DNA of 64,000 nucleotides from Amycolatopsis jiangsuensis (GTDB lineage Bacteria > Actinomycetota > Actinomycetes > Mycobacteriales > Pseudonocardiaceae). The position numbers and the translations under genes were made by a program. The notes under the pieces are model-generated. The model was not told where the DNA came from. It saw only the letters and a list, made by a program, of their open reading frames with translations, and ran no database searches. The stretch's first letter is position 1. Each line of letters begins with the position of its first letter. The stretch spans positions 5,048,501-5,112,500 of the forward strand of contig NZ_JACHMG010000001.1 in assembly GCF_014204865.1 (NCBI RefSeq). The letters run 5' to 3'. This document shows, piece after piece, positions 1-7,890 of this stretch.

Positions 1-2
1 CC

Positions 3-338
3 GCCGACCGTGCCCGCGACCACCGGCCCCTTCCGGCGGGTCAGCAGGAACAGCGCGATCGTGGGGACCACGATGACCGGCCCGCCGGGCTCGGCGGAGG
101 AGTAGTAGGCGAACACCGAAGCGGCCGTCAGCACGAAGATCGGCAACGGGTAGCGGTCGACCACCAGCAGCGTGAGCACCGTCGCGGCGAGCCACAGCGC
201 ACCGCCCGGGCTGAGCGGCTGCCCCGGATGCTGCCAGCGCCCGGCCGCGCCGGTCGCGCCCAGCACGAAAGCGAGCACCACGACGGTCCGGAACACCCGC
301 CCGAACCACGGGTTCCGCTCCAGCCACCACTGCCGCAT
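3..338 (-). CDS. Sensor histidine kinase, N-terminal membrane part (truncated by window edge)
   Basis: The visible 112 residues begin MRQWWLERNPWFGRVFRTVV and form about four hydrophobic segments separated by short charged loops (around VVVLAFVLGA, LWLAATVLTLLVV, IFVLTAASVFAYY and VPTIALFLL). This resembles the N-terminal membrane region of actinobacterial two-component sensor kinases that have a catalytic domain further on. The dimerisation and ATPase domains would lie beyond position 1, so the kinase assignment is an inference from the membrane part alone. A plain multi-pass membrane protein is the alternative. It lies 206 bases downstream of the next minus-strand gene; that gap shows no gene or clear hairpin. 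Confidence 0.5.
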   Translation of the reverse strand, partial: MRQWWLERNPWFGRVFRTVVVLAFVLGATGAAGRWQHPGQPLSPGGALWLAATVLTLLVVDRYPLPIFVLTAASVFAYYSSAEPGGPVIVVPTIALFLLTRRKGPVVAGTVG

Positions 339-544
339 GGGCCAGAAAACTACCCGGCGAACCGGCCCGGCGCGTCCGTCCGCAAGCGGTGGATCGCCCT
401 ACGCGCGGCGCGGTACCGCCCGCGTACCGCGTTTCCCGACGCGGCGAGATCCCGGAGTCCGGAACAGGTCCGGTTCCTCCGGGATCTCGTCGGGGAGGCG
501 ACCGAGCCGGGCAGCCGGACGCGACGGTCGCCTGCCCGCTCAGC

Positions 545-1363
545 TCACCGGCTGGCTTTCGCCCACAGCAGATGGTGATCGGACACCCCGACCGGAACCG
601 CGTCCGCGCTCAGCGCGCGGTATTCGCCGGAGAAGAACAGGTAGTCGATCTTCCCCGCACCGTCGGTCCCGCCGTGATCGGTCGTCGCCTCGCCGGCGCG
701 GCGGCCGCAGCGTTCGCTGGCCGCCTCGTAGAGCTCTCCCGAGCCCTTCGGTCGGTAGCAGGACGCGAACATCGGATCGATGGTCTTCGCCCGCGGTTCG
801 GTGTTGAAGTCACCGCCGACGATCACCCGGTAGCCGGCCGAGGAGAACTCCTGCGTTTTACCGGCGACGAACTCGATCTGCTTCTTTCGTTCCTCCTCGT
901 ACTCTCCTTTGGACAGATGGGTGACACAGGCCATGGACTTGTCCTCGGTGGCTGCCACGCACAGCATCCGCCGTGGTTCCGACTCGTCCGAAATCTTCGG
1001 CAGCTGGTAGTTCGCGTATTCGCGCACCGAGTTGTGCACGAAGATCGCGTTGCCGTACTTGGTGCCGTTGTCACAGGTCGGCCCGGTGGGCCCGGCGGCC
1101 GAGTCGTATCCGTCGTCCGCCAGCCGTTCCTTCAACCGGGCGTACTGCGACCCGCACACCTCGTTGAGCGTGACCACGGACGGCTTCCGATCCTCGACGC
1201 TGTTCGCCACCGCGTCGGCAACCGCGGTGTCCCCGCCGTGCTGCGTGTTGCCCGCCATGTTGAACTGCAGGTAGACCCGTTCGGTCGCGGCCTGCGCGGT
1301 CGCCGGTGCCAGTGCCGCCGCCGCGGCCACAGCCCCCACGAGACAGAGGTGTCTCCGTTTCAC
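545..1363 (-). CDS. Secreted endonuclease/exonuclease/phosphatase (DNase I-like) family protein
   Basis: This 272-residue protein has a Sec signal peptide (KRRHLCLVGAVAAAAALAPA, cleavage near AQA|A) and a DNase I-like fold. Family motifs are present: the metal-binding Glu in LNEVC, GGDFN with its Asp and Asn, and the C-terminal SDHH that supplies catalytic Asp and His. It is therefore probably an extracellular Mg-dependent phosphodiesterase or nuclease; the substrate cannot be read from sequence. The GTG start was chosen because GAGGGGAG lies just upstream and the signal peptide begins there; longer readings have no signal-like N-terminus. It lies 22 bases downstream of the secreted I36-like gene, so the two may share a transcript. 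Confidence 0.82.
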   Translation of the reverse strand: MKRRHLCLVGAVAAAAALAPATAQAATERVYLQFNMAGNTQHGGDTAVADAVANSVEDRKPSVVTLNEVCGSQYARLKERLADDGYDSAAGPTGPTCDNGTKYGNAIFVHNSVREYANYQLPKISDESEPRRMLCVAATEDKSMACVTHLSKGEYEEERKKQIEFVAGKTQEFSSAGYRVIVGGDFNTEPRAKTIDPMFASCYRPKGSGELYEAASERCGRRAGEATTDHGGTDGAGKIDYLFFSGEYRALSADAVPVGVSDHHLLWAKASR

Positions 1364-1385
1364 GTTCGCTCCCCTCGGACGCCGA

Positions 1386-1850
1386 TCAGCAGCTGGGCAC
1401 CCATTTGTGCGAGCTGATCCGATTGTCGGCGTTGGTGCCGTTGGTGAACGTCCAGTTGGCCAGGTTCGACGCGTACTGGTGGTATCCGAGGCAGATCGAG
1501 CCACCGCCGTAACCGGCCAGCCGGTAGAACCGGACGCTGGTGTCGTTACCGCCCGCGGCAGTGCCGTTGTTCAACAGCGAGGATGCGCTGTTGTCGTCCT
1601 TTCCGGAGCATCCTTTCGAGTTTCCGTAGTCGGAGTCATTGCCCAGCATGCTGCAGATCGGCTTGCCGTCGCAGCCAGTGCCCGAGTAGGTGTGCACGTA
1701 ACCGCTGTTGGCCACCTTGCTCGCGCACACATCGGCCCGTGCCCCGGCAGGTGCAGCCGCGGCGGTCGGCTCGGCGCTGGCCAGACCGGGCAGCATGGCC
1801 AGCCCGAACAGGGCACCCGCGAACACCCCGGTGACAGACTTGACGCTCAT
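1386..1850 (-). CDS. Secreted Cys-rich protein, peptidase inhibitor I36-like
   Basis: A 154-residue exported protein with a signal peptide (cleavage near LASA|EP) and six cysteines in the mature part (C42, C60, C66, C81, C120, C154). The pattern YSGTGC..C..GND..C..SSLLNN..VRFYRLAGY..C..SSHKWVPSC is that of actinobacterial peptidase inhibitor I36/beta-gamma-crystallin-like proteins, which are small, disulfide-bonded and extracellular. The ATG has a very strong ribosome-binding site (AAGGAGGAAG). The same cysteine and SH(K/R)WV layout recurs in the extracellular end of the kinase encoded about 1 kb upstream, suggesting a shared ligand or partner. Inhibitor activity is not shown by the sequence. 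Confidence 0.75.
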   Translation of the reverse strand: MSVKSVTGVFAGALFGLAMLPGLASAEPTAAAAPAGARADVCASKVANSGYVHTYSGTGCDGKPICSMLGNDSDYGNSKGCSGKDDNSASSLLNNGTAAGGNDTSVRFYRLAGYGGGSICLGYHQYASNLANWTFTNGTNADNRISSHKWVPSC

Positions 1851-1892
1851 TTTCTTCCTCCTTCTCAGCCGCGGCGGTTCCGCGGCAGGCCA

Positions 1893-2756
1893 TCAGGAAT
1901 TCCGGGCGAGGAGTTCTTCGGCCCGGTTCAGCGCGTCGCGCCGGAGACGCTCGGTGGTTTCGACCTCGGAGCGGTACTGCCGGCGCACCTCGTCGCCGTA
2001 CTGCCGGTCGAGGTCCCGCGCCACCTTCGACAGCGGCGTGGCCAGTGCGCAGCCGGCCTCGGCGACCGCCAGCTCCACCTCGGTCCGGTGCGCTTGCGCA
2101 GGGTTCTGACCGTCCGTGAGTTCCGGAAGCTGCCGCTGAATCTGCTGCGGGCTCGCGTAGGGCAGCCCGGCCGAGTGCATGCAGCCGGACCAGGCCGTCA
2201 CGGCCCTCCGAAACCGTGGATCGCTGGTCACCTTGGGCTGGTACAGCGATGAAAGATTGCCGGTCACCACGCTGGCGCGTACCCAGGCGTCGAAGTCGCC
2301 GTAGAGCGTTCGCTGCGCCTCGGCGAGGCAGCCCGTGTCGCTCTGCCCGATCGTCGCGCCGCCGGGCACCACGGCCTCGACCGAGCTGGAGCCGGTGCCG
2401 CCGAGGGCCACCGCGGCCGCCGCACGCCGCTCCTCGCTCAGTGAGTCCAGGTAACGGGTGTTCGGGTCCTCGGCCCGCCTGTGTTCGCGCTGCGCGACGA
2501 GATCGCCACCGTAACCGTGTGCGCGTGCCCAAGCCGGATCATCGACGACGTAAGGGAATTCTCGCCGTTCGTCGGCAGTGGCGGGGGCCGGCGGCCAGTA
2601 CCGGAAGCCCTGTTTCGTCATGCACTCGGCGACGAGCGTGCCCTCCGCGCGCTCGATGAGCACCGGCCCCGCGTCGCGAGCCCCGCCCGCCGACGCGGCA
2701 CAACCCGCCGCCAGTACTGCGGCCCCCAGTACGACACTCCCCCGGATCATCCCCAT
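1893..2756 (-). CDS. Secreted lipoprotein of unknown function
   Basis: A protein of 287 residues with a lipoprotein signal: short basic N-terminus, hydrophobic stretch VVLGAAVLAA and lipobox LAAGC, so Cys is probably lipidated and the protein anchored outside the membrane. The mature part is rich in charged helices and has paired Cys residues (ECMTKQGF, DTGCLAEAQ, WSGCMH, EAGCAL), with no enzyme motif recognised. Three in-frame starts (GTG 2762, ATG 2756, ATG 2750) are possible; 2756 was preferred because GGTGGG precedes it at a suitable distance. It sits between the kinase gene and the I36-like secreted gene on the same strand, so an envelope-signalling role is plausible but unproven. Confidence 0.7.
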   Translation of the reverse strand: MGMIRGSVVLGAAVLAAGCAASAGGARDAGPVLIERAEGTLVAECMTKQGFRYWPPAPATADERREFPYVVDDPAWARAHGYGGDLVAQREHRRAEDPNTRYLDSLSEERRAAAAVALGGTGSSSVEAVVPGGATIGQSDTGCLAEAQRTLYGDFDAWVRASVVTGNLSSLYQPKVTSDPRFRRAVTAWSGCMHSAGLPYASPQQIQRQLPELTDGQNPAQAHRTEVELAVAEAGCALATPLSKVARDLDRQYGDEVRRQYRSEVETTERLRRDALNRAEELLARNS

Positions 2757-2815
2757 GCCCACCAGCGTGCGCGGGCAACGCGGTCCGGCGGTACCTCAGA
2801 CTTCCGAGGTTGCGA

Positions 2816-4156
2816 TCAGCAGCGCTCGACCCACCGGTGGGACATCGGCGCGTAGGTGCCCTTCAGGTTGCCCTGCTGGTTCACGCCGGTGCAGCCCGTC
2901 CGATGAGTGGCACGGGCGAGGTCGTCGCCGGCCGGCGCGAAACCCGCGCCACGGTAGTAGGCGACGTCGTGGCGCTCGGTCCGCTCCTGGTTGTTGTTGA
3001 AGACCGACCGGACCGGACGTTCCGCGGCCCACCCGCACGTTTCGGCGCCGGCGAGCCAGTCCGGATCGTCCCCGATCCAGCTGCACATCTCCCCGGTCCC
3101 GTCCGGTCCGCTGAAGAAGCACACCGAACCCGCATCACAACGGTGGTAGCCGGAGGCCGGTTCGTCATCGCGCGTCAGATACATCGCCGCGGCGCCCAGC
3201 ACGGCCGCCGTGACTGCCGCTGCCATGGCCGGCCGCTGCCACCGGAGCGGACGCAGCCGCGGCAGGCGAGCGGCACGGGTGGCCCCGGTGATCGCTTCGA
3301 TCCGGCGCAGGAGCGAGCCCGCGTCGTGCACGGCGCGTTCTTCATGGGTCCGGGAGAGGCAGTCGGTGACGATCGGCCGCCAGACGTCCGGCAGATCGGG
3401 AGAAAGCCGCAGTGACTCCGTTCCCCGCGCGTAGCGCACGGCCGCGTCCCGGCGCGCCGCGGCCGTGCCGCCGGGCAGCGGGAAGGCGCCGGTGAGCACC
3501 AGATGGGCGAGCACGCCGAAGGCCCACACGTCGGTGCTCGGCCGGATCGCCCGGCCCTGTTCGCTGATCTCGGGCCACACCAGCTCGGGCGGTGTGTAGT
3601 CCAAGGTGGCGAAGGCGGGGCCGTAGGCGTGGGTCCCGGTCAGCTCGGCTGCGAGGTTGAAGTCCGCGAGCCGGACACTGCCGTCCTTCATCACCAGCAC
3701 GTTGCCGGGCTTGAGGTCGCCGTGCACCCATCCGGCGTGGTGCAGGTGGTGCATTCCTTCGCAGATCTGGGCGAGCAGGACGGGCCCGGCCGGTGGCCGG
3801 GCGCCGCGGGCCAGGACGGTGTCCAGCGAGCCGTCAGCGCGCTCCAGCACGACCGCGGTCGCGCCGTCCAGCTCCGGACGACCGGGCGCGTCGACGGTGA
3901 GCACCTCGTACATCCGGATCAAGCGAGGGCTGCGCAGCTTGCTCAGCAGCGCCACTTCAGCCGCGACGAGCTCGCGCAGGTGCGCTGCCTGGCGCGGGGT
4001 GTGCGTGCCCGTTGGCAGGATCTTCAGCGCGACCACGAGCGGGAACTCCGGGTCCGCGGTGGCTCGGTGCGCGGTGTGGACGCTGCTGAACGAACCCGTG
4101 GCGAGGACGTCGCGCACCTCCCAGCGGCCCACCCGCAGCCCGGCGGCACCACTCAT
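2816..4156 (-). CDS. Membrane Ser/Thr protein kinase with extracellular I36-like domain
   Basis: A 446-residue transmembrane kinase. Residues 10-290 are a Hanks-type domain: ATP-binding Lys45 in VVALK, catalytic loop HGDLKPGN (D147), metal-binding DFN at 165-167 and a YTPPEL substrate loop. HGD replaces HRD and DFN replaces DFG, so activity may be atypical. One membrane helix (about 309-326) follows. The external tail (330-446) has cysteines at 340, 346, 358, 374, 422 and 446, SVFNNN, and ends SHRWVERC, closely resembling the secreted protein at 1386-1850. The start overlaps the stop of the FHA gene by ATGA, so the two are translationally coupled. Probably it senses the envelope and phosphorylates the FHA partner. 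Confidence 0.85.
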   Translation of the reverse strand: MSGAAGLRVGRWEVRDVLATGSFSSVHTAHRATADPEFPLVVALKILPTGTHTPRQAAHLRELVAAEVALLSKLRSPRLIRMYEVLTVDAPGRPELDGATAVVLERADGSLDTVLARGARPPAGPVLLAQICEGMHHLHHAGWVHGDLKPGNVLVMKDGSVRLADFNLAAELTGTHAYGPAFATLDYTPPELVWPEISEQGRAIRPSTDVWAFGVLAHLVLTGAFPLPGGTAAARRDAAVRYARGTESLRLSPDLPDVWRPIVTDCLSRTHEERAVHDAGSLLRRIEAITGATRAARLPRLRPLRWQRPAMAAAVTAAVLGAAAMYLTRDDEPASGYHRCDAGSVCFFSGPDGTGEMCSWIGDDPDWLAGAETCGWAAERPVRSVFNNNQERTERHDVAYYRGAGFAPAGDDLARATHRTGCTGVNQQGNLKGTYAPMSHRWVERC

Positions 4157-4884
4157 CGGGGGGCCAGGTGCGTGAGGTCGTGCTCGCCGACGAGGTCGAA
4201 GCGCAGTGCCAGGGACACCAGCGACGTCTTCTTGCCGTTGACCCGGGGACCGAGATCGGCCGCGTCCGGACGTGGCTTGAGCCGCATCTTGACGGCGAGG
4301 TAGTCGATGTTCCACTGGACGGTGGCCCGGGTGACGCCCGGCCACACCGGTCGCAACCGCTCGACGAGCTGGTCGACGGTCGGCAGCGGGGCGAGCGGCA
4401 GTCCGCGCAGGCGGGGCTCGCACAGTGCAGCGAGCACCAGGAAGTACCGCTTCGTCCGGTCGAGCGGGAACGCCGAGACCGTCGGTTCCCCTGCGGCGAT
4501 CTCGACGTGCTCGTCCAGGTACTCGTGCCGGGGCGCCCACACGTCGAAGCTCAGCAGGTCGCCCGCGGAGGGCAGCACGACGCGCGAGAACTCGAACGGC
4601 ACCGGCGCGGCGATCCGGCCCGGACCGACCTTCATGTGCTCGCCCGCCCCTTCCGGGTTCTCGACGACGTAGGTCTGGGTCCGGCTGCGGTTGGTCAGCG
4701 ACCAGTGCGTGCCCGTCGCCGAGATCGTGCCTGCCCGGCGCGACACCCCGGCGTGGGCGATCCGCAGGCGACCGGCTCCGCTCGCGGCCGGTTCGCGCCC
4801 GAACTCCAGAGACTCGCCGGGGCCGAGCCGGAAGTCTTCGTTCGTGCGATCACCGGCCGCCGGGACGACGATGATACTGAACAT
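4153..4884 (-). CDS. FHA domain protein with C-terminal winged-helix-like region
   Basis: A 243-residue cytoplasmic protein. The N-terminal 100 residues fit an FHA domain, which binds phosphothreonine: LEFGREPAASGAGRLRIAHA, then VSRRAGTI, then WSLTNRSRTQTYV. Residues about 165-235 (PLPTVDQLVERLRPVWPGVT through the NGKKTSLVSLALRF stretch) look like a winged-helix module, as in actinobacterial FHA proteins paired with kinases. It overlaps the kinase start by four bases. The start at MFSIIVV was chosen because the FHA fold begins there; no good ribosome-binding site is visible upstream, so the start is less certain than the function. It probably reads or is a substrate of the adjacent kinase. 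Confidence 0.8.
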   Translation of the reverse strand: MFSIIVVPAAGDRTNEDFRLGPGESLEFGREPAASGAGRLRIAHAGVSRRAGTISATGTHWSLTNRSRTQTYVVENPEGAGEHMKVGPGRIAAPVPFEFSRVVLPSAGDLLSFDVWAPRHEYLDEHVEIAAGEPTVSAFPLDRTKRYFLVLAALCEPRLRGLPLAPLPTVDQLVERLRPVWPGVTRATVQWNIDYLAVKMRLKPRPDAADLGPRVNGKKTSLVSLALRFDLVGEHDLTHLAPR

Positions 4885-4931
4885 GTGCTGTAGGAGCGTC
4901 GGCGAGCCGAGCAGATACCTCGTCCGGTGAC

Positions 4932-5780
4932 TCAGTCGAACGTCTTCGGCAGCTTCGCCGCGGTCTCCTCGTCGGCCGGGGTGTAGGTGGACACCAGGAC
5001 CTCCGAACGGCGGCCGGTGTAGAGGTAGGTGAAGCGGAAGGTGAGCAGCCCGGCCTCGGGGTGGCGGTAGCGCTTGACCGGGATCGGCTCGGCGTTGACG
5101 TCGTGGCGGCTCCACAGGTCCGCGAACAGCGGGGACTCCGCCTTGAGCCGCTTGACCAGCGACTTCCACGCCGGCTCCGCGACGTGTTCGGCCATCGCCG
5201 CGCGGAAGGCCGCGACCATCCGCGGCACGTTCTCCTCCCAGCCCAGCGTCCGCTCCCGCCACCGCGGGTTGAGCAGGCACTGCACGAGGGTGTTGCGGTC
5301 CTCGAACGGGATCGCGTCGACCTCGCCCATCAGCCAGGTGTAGCCGCGGTTGTAGCCGAGCAGGTCGTAACGCCCGTTGCGGACGGCCGCCGGGAACGGT
5401 TCGAGCTGGGTCAGCATCGCCCGCATCGACTCGGTGACCACCGAGCATTCCTTCGCCTCGGTGGGCGGCTCCGGCGCGCCGGCGAGGGTGAACAGGTGCA
5501 CGTGCTCGTGCGGGTCGAGGCGCAGGGTGCGGGAGATGGCGTCGAGGACCTGTTCGGAAGCGTTGATGTCGCGACCCTGTTCGAGCCACGTGTACCAGGT
5601 GACGCCGACGCCGGCGAGCTGCGCGACCTCCTCGCGGCGAAGCCCCGGCGTGCGCCGCCTGCCGGACAGCGGCAGGCCGACCTGCTCGGGCGTGATCCGG
5701 GCGCGCCTGCTGCGCAGGAAGGCACCCAGCTCGCAGCGACGCACGCGGTGCTGCGTGGCGGGTTCGACGGCGGTGGTCAC
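4932..5780 (-). CDS. XRE-family regulator with MmyB-like ligand-binding domain
   Basis: 282 residues: an N-terminal helix-turn-helix (residues 10-75, with GLRREEVAQLAGVGVTWYTW and LEQGRDINAS typical of this family) and a C-terminal MmyB-type domain (PAAVRNGRYDLLGYN, FEDRNTLVQCLLNPRWRERT, LFADLWSRHDV, TFRFTYLYT). MmyB domains in this group are thought to bind small hydrophobic ligands. The gene is divergent from a DHA2 efflux pump across 103 bases that contain repeated CCTGGTACCAGG sites, one of which touches its own GTG start. That layout implies ligand-relieved repression of the pump and self-regulation. The GTG start matches the family N-terminus. Confidence 0.88.
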   Translation of the reverse strand: MTTAVEPATQHRVRRCELGAFLRSRRARITPEQVGLPLSGRRRTPGLRREEVAQLAGVGVTWYTWLEQGRDINASEQVLDAISRTLRLDPHEHVHLFTLAGAPEPPTEAKECSVVTESMRAMLTQLEPFPAAVRNGRYDLLGYNRGYTWLMGEVDAIPFEDRNTLVQCLLNPRWRERTLGWEENVPRMVAAFRAAMAEHVAEPAWKSLVKRLKAESPLFADLWSRHDVNAEPIPVKRYRHPEAGLLTFRFTYLYTGRRSEVLVSTYTPADEETAAKLPKTFD

Positions 5781-5782
5781 GA

Positions 5783-5879
5783 GTACCAGGTAAACACAAC
5801 TCTCAACCTGGTACCAGGTAGTCGCAGTACCAGGATGAAGGCACACCTGGTACCAGTGTAAAAGTGGCCGGAACCTGGT
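5783..5879. promoter_or_regulatory. Operator array between XRE regulator and efflux pump
   Basis: Five copies of a CCTGGTACCAGG-type site lie in under 100 bases. Two are palindromes: ACCTGGTACCAGGT at 5806-5819 (14 of 14 bases) and CTGGTACCAG at 5847-5856. Three are half-sites: GTACCAGGT at 5783-5791, GTACCAGG at 5827-5834 and ACCTGGT at 5873-5879. The first half-site abuts the regulator start and the last abuts the pump start. Centre-to-centre distances are about 28, 16, 23 and 28 bases. This is the expected arrangement for an autoregulated local repressor covering both promoters; binding by the XRE protein is inferred. Confidence 0.8.
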
Positions 5880-5883
5880 GGTC

Positions 5884-7326
5884 ATGACGACATCCACCAC
5901 CGCCCCGGCGTCGGCCGCCGTCGTCTCCGGGGCACCCGCCGGGACGGCACTCACCTCCGCCGGCCTGGTCACCGTGCTGCTGGGGGCGGCACTGCCGATC
6001 ATCGACTTCTTCATCGTCAACGTCGCGCTGCCCACCATCGACGCCGACCTGCACGCGTCCACCGCCACGCTCGAACTCGTCGTGGCCGCCTACGGCATCG
6101 CCTACGCGGTGCTCCTCGTCCTCGGCGGACGGCTCGGCGACACGTTCGGGAGGCGGCGGCTCTTCCTGCTCGGCCTCGCCCTGTTCACGGTCACTTCGCT
6201 GGCCTGCGGGCTCGCCCCCGACGCCGGCACGCTGGTGCTCGCCCGTGCCGCGCAGGGGGCGGCCTCGGCGATGCTGCTGCCGCAGGTGCTCTCGATCATC
6301 CAGGCCGGCACCACCGGCGAACGACGCTCGCGCGCGCTCGGCCTCTACGGGGCGACCGGCGGGATTTCCACGGTGGTCGGCCAGCTGCTCGGCGGCGCGC
6401 TCGTCGCGGCCGACCTGTGGGGGTCGAGCTGGCGGCCGATCTTCCTGGTCAACGTGCCGATCGGGATCGCCGGGCTGCTCCTCGCGCGGCGCACGGTGCC
6501 GGACAGCCGCGCGGCGAATCCGCTCGGCGTGGACCGCTGGGGCACCACCTTGCTGGCCGTCGCGCTGCTGTCGCTGCTGATCCCGCTGATGGAAGGCCGC
6601 GCGCTGGGCTGGCCGTGGTGGACCGTCGCGCTGCTCGTGCTCTTCCCGTTCGCCGTCTACGGTTTCGCTCGCGTCGAAACCCGGCTCGAACGTGCCGGTG
6701 GCACTCCGCTGCTGCCGCCGACGTTGCTGCGCACGGCGAGCGTCCGGCACGGGCTCACCGTCGCGGTGCCGTACTTCTGCGGATTCGGTTCGTTCATGTT
6801 CGTCTACGCGGTGACCCTGCAGAACGGCCTGCACTTCGGGCCGCTCGAAGCCGGGCTCGCGCTGACGCCGATGGCCGTCACGTACTTCGCCACCTCGCTG
6901 GTCAGCAGCCACCTGGTCGCCCGCTTCGGCCGGCGGGTCGTGCCGGTCGGCGGCGGCATGCTGGCGCTGGGGCTGGCGGTCCTCGCCGGGTCGGCGCTGC
7001 CGGCCTGGCCGGACGTCTCGATGTGGCAGCTCGCGCCGGGCATGGTGCTCATCGGGATCGGCAACGGGCTGATCATGAGCACACTGTTCCGCGTGGTGCT
7101 TTCCCGGGTGCCGTCCGACCTCGCGGGCGTCGGCGGCGGCGTGCTCACCACCACGCAGCAGACGTCGCTGGCGCTGGGCATCGCGGTGTTCGGCAGCCTG
7201 TTCGCGAGCCTGAGCCTGCCCGGCTCGATGGGTTTCGATGGCGCGTTCGTACTGGTCATCGGCCTGCTGGCGGTCCTCGCGATCCTGGTCAGCGGGCTGG
7301 CGCGGAAGCTGCCGGACCCGCGCTGA
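5884..7326 (+). CDS. MFS efflux transporter, DHA2 (EmrB/QacA) family
   Basis: A 480-residue protein with about 14 hydrophobic membrane segments, as in the DHA2 drug:H+ antiporters. Motif D1-like LPIIDFFIVNVALPTI in helix 1, motif A GGRLGDTFGRRR after helix 2 and motif C-like GLYGATGGISTVVGQLLGG in helix 5 are present. It probably exports a toxic or antibiotic compound using the proton gradient. ATG at 5884 is chosen over GTG at 5878; either lies directly behind the operator array. The divergent XRE/MmyB gene is the likely repressor. The natural substrate cannot be told from sequence. Confidence 0.88.
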   Translation: MTTSTTAPASAAVVSGAPAGTALTSAGLVTVLLGAALPIIDFFIVNVALPTIDADLHASTATLELVVAAYGIAYAVLLVLGGRLGDTFGRRRLFLLGLALFTVTSLACGLAPDAGTLVLARAAQGAASAMLLPQVLSIIQAGTTGERRSRALGLYGATGGISTVVGQLLGGALVAADLWGSSWRPIFLVNVPIGIAGLLLARRTVPDSRAANPLGVDRWGTTLLAVALLSLLIPLMEGRALGWPWWTVALLVLFPFAVYGFARVETRLERAGGTPLLPPTLLRTASVRHGLTVAVPYFCGFGSFMFVYAVTLQNGLHFGPLEAGLALTPMAVTYFATSLVSSHLVARFGRRVVPVGGGMLALGLAVLAGSALPAWPDVSMWQLAPGMVLIGIGNGLIMSTLFRVVLSRVPSDLAGVGGGVLTTTQQTSLALGIAVFGSLFASLSLPGSMGFDGAFVLVIGLLAVLAILVSGLARKLPDPR

Positions 7327-7371
7327 GAATTCACCCGACGGAAATCCCGGCTCCCGGACGACGATGGGGAT

Positions 7372-7890
7372 GTGACGGAACCGCGGGTGCAGGGTGACCC
7401 GGCCTTCGCGCTGCTCGGCCTCTACGAGAAGGCCTTGCCAAAGGTCTACGGGTACCTGCTCGCGCGCTGCGGCGACCGCGTGCTGGCCGAGGAACTGACC
7501 TCGGAGACGTTCCTCGGCGCGGTCGCCGCCTGCCGCAAGGAGAACGCACCACCGGTGAGCACGGCCTGGCTGATCGGGGTGGCCCGGCACAAGCTCGCCG
7601 ACCACTGGCGGCGCACCGAACGTGAGCAACGCGGGCTGCGGCTCGTTCCCAGCCCCGGCGTCGAGGACCCCTGGGACGAGCGGATCGACGCCCTGCGGGC
7701 ACGGCAGGTGCTCGCGTCGCTCTCGGTGCCGAACCGGGCCGTACTCACCCTGCGTTATGTCGATGGCCTTTCGGTGAGCGACGTCGCCGCCCACCTGGGC
7801 CGGACCGTGCACGCGACGGAGGCGTTGCTGACGCGGGCGAAGACCGCGTTCCGCCGCAGCTACCAGGGGAAGGAGGGGCGTGATGACTGA
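7372..7890 (+). CDS. ECF-type RNA polymerase sigma factor
   Basis: 172 residues with sigma region 2 (LLGLYEKALPKVYGYLLARC, AEELTSETFLGAV, VSTAWLIGVARHKLADHWRR) and region 4 (LSVPNRAVLTLRYVDGLSVS followed by DVAAHLGRTVHATEALLTRA), the two domains of extracytoplasmic-function sigma factors. GTG start with GATGGGGA just upstream. No separate anti-sigma gene is adjacent; instead its stop codon overlaps the start of the VOC protein gene, whose first 40 residues are unlike the VOC fold. The pair is probably co-translated. The signal sensed is unknown. Confidence 0.85.
   Translation: MTEPRVQGDPAFALLGLYEKALPKVYGYLLARCGDRVLAEELTSETFLGAVAACRKENAPPVSTAWLIGVARHKLADHWRRTEREQRGLRLVPSPGVEDPWDERIDALRARQVLASLSVPNRAVLTLRYVDGLSVSDVAAHLGRTVHATEALLTRAKTAFRRSYQGKEGRDD

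Noticed and set aside
339..544. Small gene between the truncated sensor kinase and the phosphodiesterase
   Set aside because: Open frames here are Arg/Pro-rich shadows without ribosome-binding sites.
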